From Chloroflexota bacterium (GTDB taxonomy: Bacteria; Chloroflexota; UBA11872): DNA of 64,000 bases. Shown here piece after piece: positions 17,560-26,965 of the stretch. The stretch lies in NCBI GenBank assembly GCA_022824495.1, contig JAJDZU010000024.1, positions 248,001 to 312,000 on the forward strand. Direction: 5' to 3'. A model generated the notes under the pieces. The model saw nothing but the letters and a program-made list of their open reading frames with translations. It was not told the origin of the DNA and did no database searches. The number at the start of each line of letters is the position of its first letter. Position 1 is the stretch's first letter. The position numbers and the translations under genes were made by a program.

Positions 17560-20500
17560 TCATCCGGCCGGCGCCGGCTGGCTGCTGGGATCTACGCGAT
17601 AGATCACCGTAGCACCGTCGCGGTAGATCTGGCGTACGCCCAACGCCGCCATGCGGTCGAACTTAGCCAGCGCTTCCGCCGGGTAGATGCTCCGCTCAAG
17701 CTCGCCAACGTAGACCAGGCCCACGTTAAACCTTGAGAGCAGCGCGCGGGCGCGACGCACGTCCCTGGTCGCAAAGAGTTCGCGGGCGTCGTCGAACCTG
17801 GCCTCGACTTCGTGCACGTAGCCCCAATGCTGTTGCTTGGCGTGCCAGTCCCAGGCCATGACGGTGGGCAGGCCGGTGTAGACCGAGATCCGTCCACCCC
17901 AGCGATAAATGGTGGTTGGCGTTTCCGCCACCACGGGGGCTCCCGGCACGTTTGCCCGCAGCCATTGGATGGCGCGCTGGTCGGCGCTCAGGGCAACGGG
18001 CACACCCTGGTCGTAGATGACGCCGCCGTCCATGAAGGCTTCGCCGTCCAGCGTCGCGGGCAGCGGCTGAATGCGCAGATCCAGCTTGTGCGGCGTGGCC
18101 AGGAGCGGGTACGACAGCGCGGTGACCGCCAGCAGCGCGAGTCCGGCGATCCAGGCCATGCGCGCCCCATTGAATCGTCGTCCGCGCAGGGGCGTCAGCA
18201 CGCGAACCAGATATGGCAGGGCCAGCGCCGCGCCGAGACCCAGCAGAGTCCAGGCTTGCAGGTAGGACTTGAAGATGGTGTTGAGCCGGCCGATGTCGTC
18301 GCGGACCACGATGAACTCGGGCGCCGCGGTCAGCCCGACACCCGCCAACAGCAGGGCGAGGGGCGCCAGCGCCCTTGGCTCGGCGCGTGTTGTCCACGCC
18401 GCGCCGGCGCCGAGGATGAGCAGACCGACGATGAGCGCGCGAGTCGACCAGTCCGCGCCGGCGCCGAGAAGGCCCGCCAGCAGGAGCGTTCCGGCCGCCA
18501 GGCCGGCGGCTTGCATGGCGATCGGCCGCGGCCGTACCCGCAGGCTTTCGACCAGTCGTAGCGCCGCGTAGGAGGCGAGCACGGCGATCGGGAGCCCGAA
18601 GATGAGCAGCCATTGCGCCGCCGGCGTGGTTCCCGGCGTGGGGTTCAGGCCTCCGTAGAAGTCGACGTAGGCGGCGTGAAACGGCTGGAAGAGCAGCTGT
18701 GACGCCACCGTCAGGCCGGCGCCGACGCCAAGGACGGTCGCGGCCAGGTCGCGCGCCCCGAGTTGCCGGCTGCGCCAGAGCGCGTAGGCGAGCGTGGCGA
18801 GCGTGATGACCGTGTAGGTCGGGTAGTCCCATGGGTTGACTACCCGGTGTAGCGAGAGCACGAAAGTCTGGAATGCCAGGACGGCGGCCCACGGACGCCA
18901 TCCGGTCGAGTGCCGCCGTCTTGTCGCCTCGCCCAGACCCACGATGGCCGCCGCCCCGATCAGCGCCGCCCCGGTGTTGGCGAAGTTCATCAGGTGCGGG
19001 TGCAGATCGCCGTACATGAAGGTGAACCAGGGAAACTCGTTGACCGTCCTGGGGATGACGCGCGTCGCGGCCCAGAAATCAAATGACTCGGCCAGCCCGC
19101 CGCCGAGGATCAGCCCTGGCGCCTCAAGTGCGGCAATCCCGGATTCACCGGCCGCTTGCTGCGCGAACACCACGAGTTGCAACGCCACATGCAGGTTGCC
19201 GGCCAGCAACACCAGCGCCACGGCCGCGAGGCCGACGGCCACGGCCTCGCTCCAGCGCCGCCCCAGCACGGACCAGAAACCCGAGGCCACGCCGAAGATC
19301 GCGGCAACGGCGGCCGCGAAGGCGCCAGCCACCGCCAGGTTGTAGGCCGTGGCCGGAACCACGCCCAGCGTCCTGGCCAGCGCGGCCGTGGGCAGGTGGC
19401 CCAGGTAGTAGTAGTTGAGCCGGCTGCCCGCGTGCCAGGGATCGTGCGGTGGGAACTCCGGGCTGCGGATGACCGCGTTGAGGTGCGCGAAGTCCATGGG
19501 CTTTTCGCCGCCGAACACCGGATGCCAGAGGTCCGGGTTGCGCATCCGCAGCAGCAGCATGGCGCCGAAGGCCAGGAGGATCAGGGCCTCGGTTGCCAGG
19601 ATCGGCGTCACGGCCCCAGCCAACGAGCGACGCACTTCCGCCCGATAGCGCCAGGCGACGGCGCCTGAGGCCGCGGCCAGGAGACCCACGCCGGTCAGAA
19701 TCGCCGGCACGTCGAAGCGCATGGCGCCCGCGCTGGCCAGCCACCAGGTTGGAACGACCACTACGGCCGGACCCAGGACCCGCGCCGCCGCATAGCCGCG
19801 GTCGGGCAATTGCCGCAGCGCCAGCCAGATGAGGGGCCAGGCCAAGAGTCCCGACAGCCAGACGGCCGCGAACCAGGCCACGACCGCACCGGCGCCGGGC
19901 AACGGCCGCTCCTGGAACTGGGCTGGCCAGACGGCTTCCGCTTCAACGCGGGCGGCCTCGGCCGCCGTGAGGTCGGTGCGGCGGGTAACGGCATCCTTGG
20001 GCAGCACCTGCATCACGCCGCGCAGATCGACGGTGCCGAGTTCGCGCTGGATGGTGGCCGATGTCTCGGGGCCTCGCCTTGCGTAGATCGAGACCGTGGG
20101 GTGGTCGTAGACGCTGAAGGCCTCTTCGGCCGCCCGGTCGTCGATGGTCCAGGGACCCAGCGAGGGACGCGACTCGAACCGCGCCAGCAGGTCGAAGCCC
20201 AGCGAGCCGTCATCCAGGGCCGCGTAATACCGCCCGGTCAGCGGATAGCGCTGCGGCATCCGGGGAATGGTGGCCGCGCCCCGGTCACTGGCCAGGACCA
20301 CCAGGTCTGTCCGGCTCAAGGTCTCGATCAGGTGCGCCCGCTTCGTTTCGCGGTCCGGGTCATAGACCCGCAACTGCACGCGCTCAAACAGCGCCGGGTT
20401 CCGCCCCTCCAGCGGCAGGGGCAGCGCGTCGTCCCAGTGCTCCACGGCAATCGTAGATCCAGGCGCGGCGCTTTCGTAGATGAAGTCGGACGCCGCAACC

Positions 20501-21816
20501 CGGGTGTGGTCGCGGCCGTAGATCTGCGCGAAGGCCAGCGCCCACAGCAACGTCGCGCTCAGCACGACCGCCGTCGCCCCGCCGACGGCCCAGCCCGCCA
20601 GGCCCCGGAGCCGCGCGCGATGTCGCCAGCCCCAGGCAAGCATCCAGGCGGTGACCAGCGCGAGTACCGGATAGACCGGATGGAAGTACCGCATGGTCTT
20701 GAGGACAAACGCGCCAAAGACAAGGAAGTTCAGTCCGCCCCAGGCCAGCGGCAGCGCCAACGGGTGCGCCTGTCGGCGCCACCACACCGCGGCCGCCAGG
20801 CAGAGGGCCGCAAGGGCCGCCAGGCCGAACGCTGGACCGGTACCCCAGCGCACCATCTGCTCCAGCGGATAGAGCCAGGCGGCCGTGCCCGCCCACTGGA
20901 TGCCGGGCGGCCAGTCCAACGTGCCCGACTGGATGGCCTGCTGCTGGGCCAGCGCGCTGGTGAAGGCGGGCGCAAGGCGCCAGTCCCAGGGCCACGCCTC
21001 GGCAAAGGCGTAGGGCTGAAAAAGCCGGAAGCTCAGCGCGGCGAATACACCGTACGCAAACAAGTGGGTCAGCCACGCCCCGCGGCGCGCCCAAGCGTCG
21101 CCGGGCACACGTTCGCGCACGCCGGTCAGCACCCACCAGCCCGCGAACAATGGGAGCAGGAGACCTGCGCTCAGCTTGCTGGCCATCGCCAATCCGGCGG
21201 CGATACCCGCCAATCCCAGGTTGCGCGCATCTCGGGACTTCGAGTAGCGAACCAGCAGCCAGAGGGTCAGCGTGGCAAAAAAGGTGGCGAACGTATCGAC
21301 CGCGAAGAAGTGCGCGATCTGGATGGAGTGAACGGCCAGGGCCATCAGGGCCGCCGCGACAAGCGCCGGCCACGGTCCCAGCAGCCGCCGACCCAACAGG
21401 TAGACCAGCACCACGGTCCCGAGGTCGAGCAGGGCCGAGAGCCATCGGCCGATCAGGTAGGCCTCGTCGTACGCGGTGCGGCCCAGCGCGCGTGCCAGGG
21501 ACTCGACGAGGAATAGCGGGAAGGTCCCGTAGACGAAGAACGACACGTCGTGGTTGAACGGGTTCAGCGGCGAACGGCCTGGATCGAAGTAGGTCCACAG
21601 GTCCGGCGCCGGCTGGATCTGTAGCAGCACCATGCTGAGGAAGCGCTCGTCGGGGTGCTGGTGCTGGCCGTGGTCCCAGTCCAGGCCAAGCAACCGCAGG
21701 GCCGCGCCGACGACGAAGACAGCGGCAACCGCGGCCGCCTGAAGGGCGAACGCGGATGTCGTTAGTCGAGCGACTCGGCGCAGCACCGGCACCACCAGCG
21801 ACGGTCCGTCGGTCAT
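17560..21816 (-). CDS. Giant polytopic membrane protein: GT39-like glycosyltransferase joined to a YYY (DUF2298) module
   Basis: A 1418-aa protein. The N-terminal half resembles ArnT/PMT-type GT-C glycosyltransferases: an early luminal loop with HPDERF (residues 54-59), NPFNHDVSFFVYGTFPLF, then many hydrophobic helices. The C-terminal half carries the YYY signature RLNYYYLGH near residue 800, MDFAHLNAVIRSPEFPPHDPWHAG just before it, and a closing block with ETPTTIYRWGGRISVYTGLP. This architecture (Chlor_Arch_YYY) is named for Chloroflexi and Archaea. Lipid-linked sugar transfer to an extracellular acceptor is inferred, not shown. birA starts 17 bp upstream on the same strand. Confidence 0.85.
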   Translation of the reverse strand: MTDGPSLVVPVLRRVARLTTSAFALQAAAVAAVFVVGAALRLLGLDWDHGQHQHPDERFLSMVLLQIQPAPDLWTYFDPGRSPLNPFNHDVSFFVYGTFPLFLVESLARALGRTAYDEAYLIGRWLSALLDLGTVVLVYLLGRRLLGPWPALVAAALMALAVHSIQIAHFFAVDTFATFFATLTLWLLVRYSKSRDARNLGLAGIAAGLAMASKLSAGLLLPLFAGWWVLTGVRERVPGDAWARRGAWLTHLFAYGVFAALSFRLFQPYAFAEAWPWDWRLAPAFTSALAQQQAIQSGTLDWPPGIQWAGTAAWLYPLEQMVRWGTGPAFGLAALAALCLAAAVWWRRQAHPLALPLAWGGLNFLVFGAFVLKTMRYFHPVYPVLALVTAWMLAWGWRHRARLRGLAGWAVGGATAVVLSATLLWALAFAQIYGRDHTRVAASDFIYESAAPGSTIAVEHWDDALPLPLEGRNPALFERVQLRVYDPDRETKRAHLIETLSRTDLVVLASDRGAATIPRMPQRYPLTGRYYAALDDGSLGFDLLARFESRPSLGPWTIDDRAAEEAFSVYDHPTVSIYARRGPETSATIQRELGTVDLRGVMQVLPKDAVTRRTDLTAAEAARVEAEAVWPAQFQERPLPGAGAVVAWFAAVWLSGLLAWPLIWLALRQLPDRGYAAARVLGPAVVVVPTWWLASAGAMRFDVPAILTGVGLLAAASGAVAWRYRAEVRRSLAGAVTPILATEALILLAFGAMLLLRMRNPDLWHPVFGGEKPMDFAHLNAVIRSPEFPPHDPWHAGSRLNYYYLGHLPTAALARTLGVVPATAYNLAVAGAFAAAVAAIFGVASGFWSVLGRRWSEAVAVGLAAVALVLLAGNLHVALQLVVFAQQAAGESGIAALEAPGLILGGGLAESFDFWAATRVIPRTVNEFPWFTFMYGDLHPHLMNFANTGAALIGAAAIVGLGEATRRRHSTGWRPWAAVLAFQTFVLSLHRVVNPWDYPTYTVITLATLAYALWRSRQLGARDLAATVLGVGAGLTVASQLLFQPFHAAYVDFYGGLNPTPGTTPAAQWLLIFGLPIAVLASYAALRLVESLRVRPRPIAMQAAGLAAGTLLLAGLLGAGADWSTRALIVGLLILGAGAAWTTRAEPRALAPLALLLAGVGLTAAPEFIVVRDDIGRLNTIFKSYLQAWTLLGLGAALALPYLVRVLTPLRGRRFNGARMAWIAGLALLAVTALSYPLLATPHKLDLRIQPLPATLDGEAFMDGGVIYDQGVPVALSADQRAIQWLRANVPGAPVVAETPTTIYRWGGRISVYTGLPTVMAWDWHAKQQHWGYVHEVEARFDDARELFATRDVRRARALLSRFNVGLVYVGELERSIYPAEALAKFDRMAALGVRQIYRDGATVIYRVDPSSQPAPAG

Positions 21817-21833
21817 GCAGCTGCCTGTGCGCC

Positions 21834-22634
21834 TCAGGACTCTTCGTCCGCTACGAGCCGCAAGGAGACGTCGCCGCTGCTGATGCGCCGCAGGGTGCCG
21901 GTCGGGTCCCGCAGGCGCAGCGCGCCGTCGGGATCGAACCCTTCAACCAAGCCGCGCGCACGCAGAGCGCCGCTCACCTCGACCTCACGTCCCAGCAGCA
22001 CCGACCGACGGACCCACGCCGCATGGACCGCGGCCCAGGCCGGACCCTCGGCCGCGAGGCAATCCAGCATCTCGGTCACGCAGGCCGCCAGCAGTTCGCT
22101 GCGGTCGAAGGGACGGGTCGCAAAAGCGGCCACGGCTGTGGTGGCCTGGCCTGCGGCCATCCCCGCGCCACTGTCGGCGTTCAGCCCCACGCCCACCACC
22201 ACGGCGGTCCCATGCGTTTCCACGAGCACGCCGCCGGCCTTGGCCTGACCGAACACCAGGTCGTTCGGCCATTTGATGGAAGCCGAGGCGCCCGTGTACG
22301 CCTGAATGGCCCGCACCATGCCCACAGCGGCCGCGATGGTCAGGCGTCCGGTCGAGCCGGGATGTGTTGTGATCCCACGCACGATCACCGAGAACAGCAG
22401 CCCGCCGGGCGTCGTCAGCCAGCGCCGCCCACGCCGCCCGCGCCCCCGCGTCTGGCGCTCGGCCGCGTAGACGGCGCCGTGCGGAGCCCCCAACCGCAGT
22501 CCCGCCAGCGCGTCGTCCTGCGTCGAGCCGGTTTCGTCCGCCACCGTCACCGGCGCGTCAACGCCTTCCGCCCGCAGCCGGGCCTGGATCACCGACGCGC
22601 GCAGCGGCGTCCGGGGAATCGGGGCGTGTGTCAA
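21834..22634 (-). CDS. birA: Biotin--[acetyl-CoA-carboxylase] ligase
   Basis: A 266-aa biotin protein ligase that makes biotinyl-AMP and attaches biotin to the carboxyl carrier protein. The biotin/ATP-binding loop RQTRGRGRRGRRW is intact, as are SIKWPNDLVF and GVLVETHG. There is no N-terminal helix-turn-helix domain, so this is the monofunctional type without repressor activity. The predicted start is TTG 22634, with GAGG four bases upstream, because no ATG or GTG fits the family N-terminus better. It is followed by the YYY protein gene 17 bp on. Confidence 0.9.
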   Translation of the reverse strand: MTHAPIPRTPLRASVIQARLRAEGVDAPVTVADETGSTQDDALAGLRLGAPHGAVYAAERQTRGRGRRGRRWLTTPGGLLFSVIVRGITTHPGSTGRLTIAAAVGMVRAIQAYTGASASIKWPNDLVFGQAKAGGVLVETHGTAVVVGVGLNADSGAGMAAGQATTAVAAFATRPFDRSELLAACVTEMLDCLAAEGPAWAAVHAAWVRRSVLLGREVEVSGALRARGLVEGFDPDGALRLRDPTGTLRRISSGDVSLRLVADEES

Positions 22635-22805
22635 TGGGCCTCAGTGCTGCGCGGCGCCGCGTTCAGTCTTACCGACCCCTCGTTGTGGCGAAAGGCCAAG
22701 CCACCCGCTGGCATCACCAAGATTCCAGCGTTTAACACCGATGCTTGTCGCAGGCAACAAATCGCAGTGACTCGGCACCGCCCGTCCGGGCCTGGCGATG
22801 TTGCT

Positions 22806-22834
22806 TTGTGCTCCGCCTGTATGACGGTATGCTT
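22806..22834 (+). promoter_or_regulatory. Possible promoter of the 66-aa protein gene
   Basis: A TTGTGC -35-like hexamer (22806-22811) and a TATGCT -10-like hexamer (22829-22834) are spaced by 17 bp, about 50 bp before the GTG at 22882. Matches are moderate (3/6 and 4/6), so this is only a candidate. Confidence 0.35.
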
Positions 22835-22881
22835 CGCGCTCAACTATCGCGCCATTCAGGGTGCATTTGGGAGGACAGACT

Positions 22882-23082
22882 GTGGCGTACAGTGTGATCA
22901 GCAAGAAGTCCGGACACACGTATCACCTGCACTCGCGGGTCGTGACGCTGCGTGGTGGCCGCCAGCAGCGCATCTACTACTTCGCCAAGACGGTGGGCGA
23001 AGGGGCGGTTGACGAGATGCCCGAGGGTTACGTGGTGTCGGAAAACCCGCGCACCGGGCTTCCTCTTCTGAAGAAGGGCTGA
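22882..23082 (+). CDS. Small conserved-looking basic protein (66 aa), function unknown
   Basis: The sequence begins VAYSVISKKSGHTYHLHSR and ends SENPRTGLPLLKKG, rich in Lys, Arg, His and Gly with no membrane segment. A strong GGGAGGA ribosome site 6 bp upstream fixes the GTG start at 22882. The composition (paired basic residues, IYYFAK core) resembles short proteins I recall as common in Chloroflexi genomes, but no function is known to me. Its last 55 bp overlap the 3' end of the convergent ImmA/IrrE gene. Confidence 0.75.
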   Translation: MAYSVISKKSGHTYHLHSRVVTLRGGRQQRIYYFAKTVGEGAVDEMPEGYVVSENPRTGLPLLKKG

Positions 23083-23564
23083 TCGGTCCGCCTCAGCTCG
23101 CGAATCCGACGGGACAGGTAGGTTCCACGCACACCCAGCCGCGCTGCCGCAGTTCCCACTGAGCAACGGCGCTCAGCAAGCACCCGCCGGACCAGTGCCC
23201 CCGGCAGCAGCAATTCCAGCGCAAACCGATCCGCCTCCCATTCCCGACGCCGGCGCTCTGCCCGTCCGGCGTCGTTTGACGTTCCGCCCGCGTGCAGCAC
23301 CCAATGCCCAAGTTCGTGAGCCGCGCTGACGTTGCGGTCCACGCCGGGAAGTCGCGCGTTCACGACCAGGGCCGGACGGCTGCCGCCCACGCAGGCCAGC
23401 AGTCCGCGGATTCCAAGGGGAAGCGGCCGCTCGTAAACACGCAACGACGTTGCGGTTCGCGCCAGATCGACCGCGTTCGGGATCGGAGCGGAGGCCGGCA
23501 GCCCGCCCCGTTGCCGTAGCAGCGCGGCAGCCATCTGAATCTCTAGCAGCGTCCGGCGGCGCAT
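23028..23564 (-). CDS. ImmA/IrrE-type zinc metallopeptidase
   Basis: A 178-aa protein with the gluzincin motif HELGHW (His83, Glu84, His87) and a downstream EWEADRFALELLLP segment whose glutamate is the usual third ligand. In this family the peptidase cleaves an XRE repressor. No XRE gene is adjacent, so the substrate is unknown. A C-terminal helix-turn-helix-like stretch (SVGTAAARLGVRGTYLSRRIREL) may bind DNA. ATG 23564 is used; ATG 23534 is possible. The 3' end overlaps the opposite-strand 66-aa gene by 55 bp. Confidence 0.85.
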   Translation of the reverse strand: MRRRTLLEIQMAAALLRQRGGLPASAPIPNAVDLARTATSLRVYERPLPLGIRGLLACVGGSRPALVVNARLPGVDRNVSAAHELGHWVLHAGGTSNDAGRAERRRREWEADRFALELLLPGALVRRVLAERRCSVGTAAARLGVRGTYLSRRIRELRRTDQPFFRRGSPVRGFSDTT

Positions 23565-23708
23565 CGTAGGAAATACCGTACAAAAAGCGAACGTGTGCGT
23601 CCAGGCCAGTCCGTCGCAATCCGATCGCCCGCCGTCCGTCGGCCCCTCCGCCTACCATGCCCGCATAGACCCCGAACCAATCCAGACCCCAGGCGGACAG
23701 CCCTTTCC

Positions 23709-25088
23709 ATGAATCCGGTGCTGCTGGCCCAACTCCGTCGTATTGACGGCGCGCCGCACGTGCTGCTGGATCCCGACGAGCTGGTGGCCTATGGCTACGA
23801 CGCGACCATGGGGTACCGGGGAGCGCCGGCCGCGGTGGTGATGGCGGAGACGGAAGCCCAGATCGTCGAGGCGCTGGCGGCAGCCAGCGAACACGGCGTT
23901 CCTTGCCTGGCACGCGGCGGAGCCACCAGCTTGTCGGCGTCGGCGGTACCCCCCGATGGGGCCCTGGTGATCGACACCAATCGAATGCGCCGGATCACGG
24001 ACTTTGACGCCGAACGGCGTCGCGCCACGGTCGAGCCCGGCGTGGTCACGCGCGACTTTCGTGACCACGCAGCTCAGCGCGGCCTTTTCTACGCGCCCGA
24101 CCCGTCGTCCGAAGCGGCCGCCACGATCGGCGGCAATGTGGCCACGAATGCCGGCGGTCCCTATGCCTTCAAATATGGAGTCACCCGCGACGCCGTCGTC
24201 GGCTTGCGCGTGGTCACGCCCCGCCACGGCCTGCTGTGCCTGAGGCGCGGCGCGGACGATGGCGTGATCGACCTGATCATTGGATCCGAGGGAACCCTGG
24301 GAATCGTGACGGAGATAACGCTCCAGCTGCGTCCGATGCCCGTGCATCGCACCGTGCGGGCGGCCAGCTTTCCCGATGGCGAAGCCGCGCTTCAGGTCGT
24401 GGCGCAGATCATGTCGAGTGGGATCACCCCGGCCAAGCTGGAGTTCCTGGACGACATCACCGTCGAATCGCTGGAGCGATCCCGTCCCTGGGGGTTCCCG
24501 CGCGACGCTGGAGGGCTATTGCTGATCGAACTGGACGGCGACGAAGTGGAGGTTCGAGACGAGAGCGCCGCGCTGGACACGCTACTCAGATCCGCGGGCG
24601 GCGGAATGGACAGCGTGGATCCCGTCCGCGCCGAGCGCTGGTGGGAGGCGCGGCGTGGGATCACGGCCTCGTTGGCGAAGATCCGTCCGGCCAAGATCGG
24701 CGAGGACATTTGCGTGCCGTATTCGCAACTGGCCCCCACGTTCGCCGCCATCAAGCAAGCCGCGGATGACGCCGACGTGGTGGTGGCCATATTCGGCCAC
24801 GCGGCCGACGGCACGCTCCACCCCAACCTGCTCTACGACCCATCTGACAGCGACGAGCGTGAGCGCGCCCTCAGCTTGCTGCCGATCGTGGCGGACGCCG
24901 GGCTGGCCGCCGGCGGCATCCTGTCGGGCGAGCACGGCCTGGGACGAGTGAAGCAACCCTTCGTCGACCGCGCCTACGACGCGGCCACGCTTGCAGCCAT
25001 GCGACGAATCAAGCGCGCCTTCGATCCCGACAACATCATGAACCCGGGCGCCATGTGGCCGGCCGAGCCAGTGGAAGCGCGCCGGTAG
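23709..25088 (+). CDS. FAD-linked oxidase, GlcD/D-lactate dehydrogenase type
   Basis: A 459-aa flavoprotein of the FAD_binding_4 / FAD-oxidase_C family. It oxidises a 2-hydroxyacid (glycolate, D-lactate or a similar acid) and passes electrons to a partner or the quinone pool. N-terminal FAD-binding segments include CLARGGATSLSASA, then DPSSEAAATIGGNVATNAGG and GSEGTLGIVTEITL. The C-terminal FGHAADGTLHPN and SGEHGLGRVKQPF complete the substrate domain. GlcE or GlcF partners are not adjacent. It is followed by a strong bidirectional hairpin. The exact substrate is unresolved. Confidence 0.88.
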   Translation: MNPVLLAQLRRIDGAPHVLLDPDELVAYGYDATMGYRGAPAAVVMAETEAQIVEALAAASEHGVPCLARGGATSLSASAVPPDGALVIDTNRMRRITDFDAERRRATVEPGVVTRDFRDHAAQRGLFYAPDPSSEAAATIGGNVATNAGGPYAFKYGVTRDAVVGLRVVTPRHGLLCLRRGADDGVIDLIIGSEGTLGIVTEITLQLRPMPVHRTVRAASFPDGEAALQVVAQIMSSGITPAKLEFLDDITVESLERSRPWGFPRDAGGLLLIELDGDEVEVRDESAALDTLLRSAGGGMDSVDPVRAERWWEARRGITASLAKIRPAKIGEDICVPYSQLAPTFAAIKQAADDADVVVAIFGHAADGTLHPNLLYDPSDSDERERALSLLPIVADAGLAAGGILSGEHGLGRVKQPFVDRAYDAATLAAMRRIKRAFDPDNIMNPGAMWPAEPVEARR

Positions 25089-25104
25089 GTCAGTCTTAAA
25101 GAGC

Positions 25105-25136
25105 CGAGGGGCCGCGACGACCGCCGCGGCCCCTCG
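25105..25136. terminator. Bidirectional terminator hairpin between glcD-like and amt genes
   Basis: A perfect 12-bp stem (CGAGGGGCCGCG at 25105-25116 paired with 25125-25136) encloses an 8-nt loop. It is followed by ATTT on the plus strand and preceded by CTTAAAGAG, which gives a short T run for minus-strand transcripts. It separates two convergent genes. Confidence 0.8.
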
Positions 25137-25166
25137 ATTTGCCCGGTGTGAGTGGGCAGGGTGGCT

Positions 25167-26582
25167 TTACGAAGCCTCGACCGGGTAGGTCTCTTCGCCG
25201 TGTTCCGGCATGTCGAGACCGCTCATCTCCTCCTCGGGCGACGCGCGCAGGCCCATGGTGAGCTTCAGCGCGTTGAAGAGCAGGAGGCCGGTACCCAGCG
25301 CCCAGAGGACCGCCACCACGGCGGCGATCAACTGCGCGACGAACTGGACGCCGTTGCCGGCAATAAAGCCGCTGACGCCGTAGGTGCCGTCGGCAAAGAT
25401 GCCGACCGCCAGCAGGCCCCAGACCCCGGCCACGCCGTGCACCGACGACGCGCCAATTGGGTCGTCGATCTTCAGCTTGGTGTCGATGAACCAGACGCCG
25501 GCCAGCATGACGATGGCGCCAATCGCGCCAACCACCACCGCGGCCCAGGGCGCGATGAAGGCGCAGGGCGCGGTGACGGCCACGAGGCCAGCCAGTGCGC
25601 CATTAGCCGTGTCGGCGGCGCTGATCTTGCCGCGCTGCACCAGCCGGATGTAGGCAGCCATGACCGCGCCGCTGGCACCGGCCAGGAAGGTGTTGGCGAT
25701 GATGACCGCGATGCGCGGGTCGTTGCCGTTGACGGTGCTGCCGGCGTTGAAGCCGAACCAGCCGAAGAACAGGATGAATGTCCCAATGACCACGTACACC
25801 ATGTTGTGGCCCTTGAGGTCGCGCACTTCGCCGTTGGGTCCGTATTTGCCCATGCGGGCGCCCACGGTGTAGGCGCCGGCCAGCGCCAGCACGCCTCCGA
25901 TGGTGTGAACCACGCCTGAACCGGCGAAGTCCACGGCTGCGGCGCCGATCCAGCTTTCCAGCTGCTCGCCGCCCAGCCAGCCGCCGCCCCACATCCAGTG
26001 CCCGTAGATCGGGTACACCAGGGCGGTGACGAGGAAGCTGTAGGCCAGGTAGGCGGTGACCTTGGTTCGCTCGGCCACGGCGCCGGCCACGATGGTGGCG
26101 GTGGTGGCGGCGAACACCATCTGGAAGAACCAGAACATCGCCGTCGACACGTCGTAAGCCTGGTTGACCAGGAAGAATCCGGAATAGCCAATGAACGCGT
26201 TGCCCTGGTCAAGTCCGGGGAAAGCTCCCGACCCGCCGAACATGAAGGCGTAGCCGAAGGCCCAGAACGAGAGGCCTCCCGCCGCGAAGTCCAGGATGTT
26301 CTTGGTCAGGTAGTTGACCGTGTTCTTCGCGCGGATGAGACCGGCGCCCAGGAAGGCAAAGCCGGCCTGCATGAAGAACACCAGGGCGCCGGAGAGCAGC
26401 GTCCAGACGAACGTGAGGCCGACGGTCGGATCGGCCTCCAGCGTGGCCTCGCCCGACGGATCGGCCTGGGCGAAGACGAGGCTGCGAATCAGCATGAAGG
26501 CCGTGAGCGCCAGCATCACGACCGTTGCCGCGCGAACAGTTAACGCCCAGCGGGGCGCGTCGCGCGTCCAGAGAAGCGACAT
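25167..26582 (-). CDS. amt: Ammonium transporter (Amt/MEP/Rh family)
   Basis: A 471-aa inner-membrane ammonium channel. An N-terminal hydrophobic segment ending near VFAQAD looks like a signal peptide, followed by eleven or so membrane helices. Typical motifs are FFMQAGFAFLGAGLIRAKNTVNYLTKN, DFAGSGVVHTIGG and DDPIGASSVHGVAGVWG. ATG 26582 has AGGAGA about 9 bp upstream; a longer frame exists but starts ahead of this site. No glnK/PII gene is adjacent, which is unusual for amtB loci. Confidence 0.93.
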   Translation of the reverse strand: MSLLWTRDAPRWALTVRAATVVMLALTAFMLIRSLVFAQADPSGEATLEADPTVGLTFVWTLLSGALVFFMQAGFAFLGAGLIRAKNTVNYLTKNILDFAAGGLSFWAFGYAFMFGGSGAFPGLDQGNAFIGYSGFFLVNQAYDVSTAMFWFFQMVFAATTATIVAGAVAERTKVTAYLAYSFLVTALVYPIYGHWMWGGGWLGGEQLESWIGAAAVDFAGSGVVHTIGGVLALAGAYTVGARMGKYGPNGEVRDLKGHNMVYVVIGTFILFFGWFGFNAGSTVNGNDPRIAVIIANTFLAGASGAVMAAYIRLVQRGKISAADTANGALAGLVAVTAPCAFIAPWAAVVVGAIGAIVMLAGVWFIDTKLKIDDPIGASSVHGVAGVWGLLAVGIFADGTYGVSGFIAGNGVQFVAQLIAAVVAVLWALGTGLLLFNALKLTMGLRASPEEEMSGLDMPEHGEETYPVEAS

Positions 26583-26965
26583 CGTTGCGTGTCTCCTGTT
26601 AAAGAGAAAAAGGGTTGGGATTCCGTGCCCGCGCGTCATCGCCGGGAATCACCCATCGCCACGTGTCGTCTTCGGGCGCCTGCGCCGCACCTGCCGTGGC
26701 GGCACGTTGAGGGCGCGCGCCCCGCGGGGATTCATCCTCGATCCCCGCGCTCTGGACGTTACATAGGCTGGCTCGTTTGATTCGGGTTGGCGGAAGCTGG
26801 ACAAGCGTAACGCGCGAGCGTCAGAACTGTGAAACTCCGCTGCCTGGGGTCTGACCAATCGCGCCACGGTTTACCGATTCCGAGTCCAACGAGACCGCAA
26901 CGGCACGAGGCGCTCACGAACTAAACTGACCGCCCACTTGCCCGCGATGGCAGAACCCTGACGCT
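26583..26965. promoter_or_regulatory. 383-bp divergent intergenic region between amt and the orphan antitoxin
   Basis: No supported gene. A 9-bp inverted repeat (CGCGGGGAT at 26722-26730 with ATCCCCGCG at 26740-26748, 9-nt loop) could be an operator or a transcript-end hairpin. The amt promoter must lie in this stretch. I could not assign a GlnR or NtrC site. Confidence 0.5.

Noticed and set aside
19810..21516. 568-aa open frame on the plus strand opposite the YYY protein
   Set aside because: High-GC shadow: rich in Arg, Gln and Gly with no domain, and it lies wholly antisense to a well-supported gene.
22631..22843. 70-aa minus-strand ORF upstream of birA
   Set aside because: No ribosome site, no recognisable motif, and it spans the likely promoter of the 66-aa gene.
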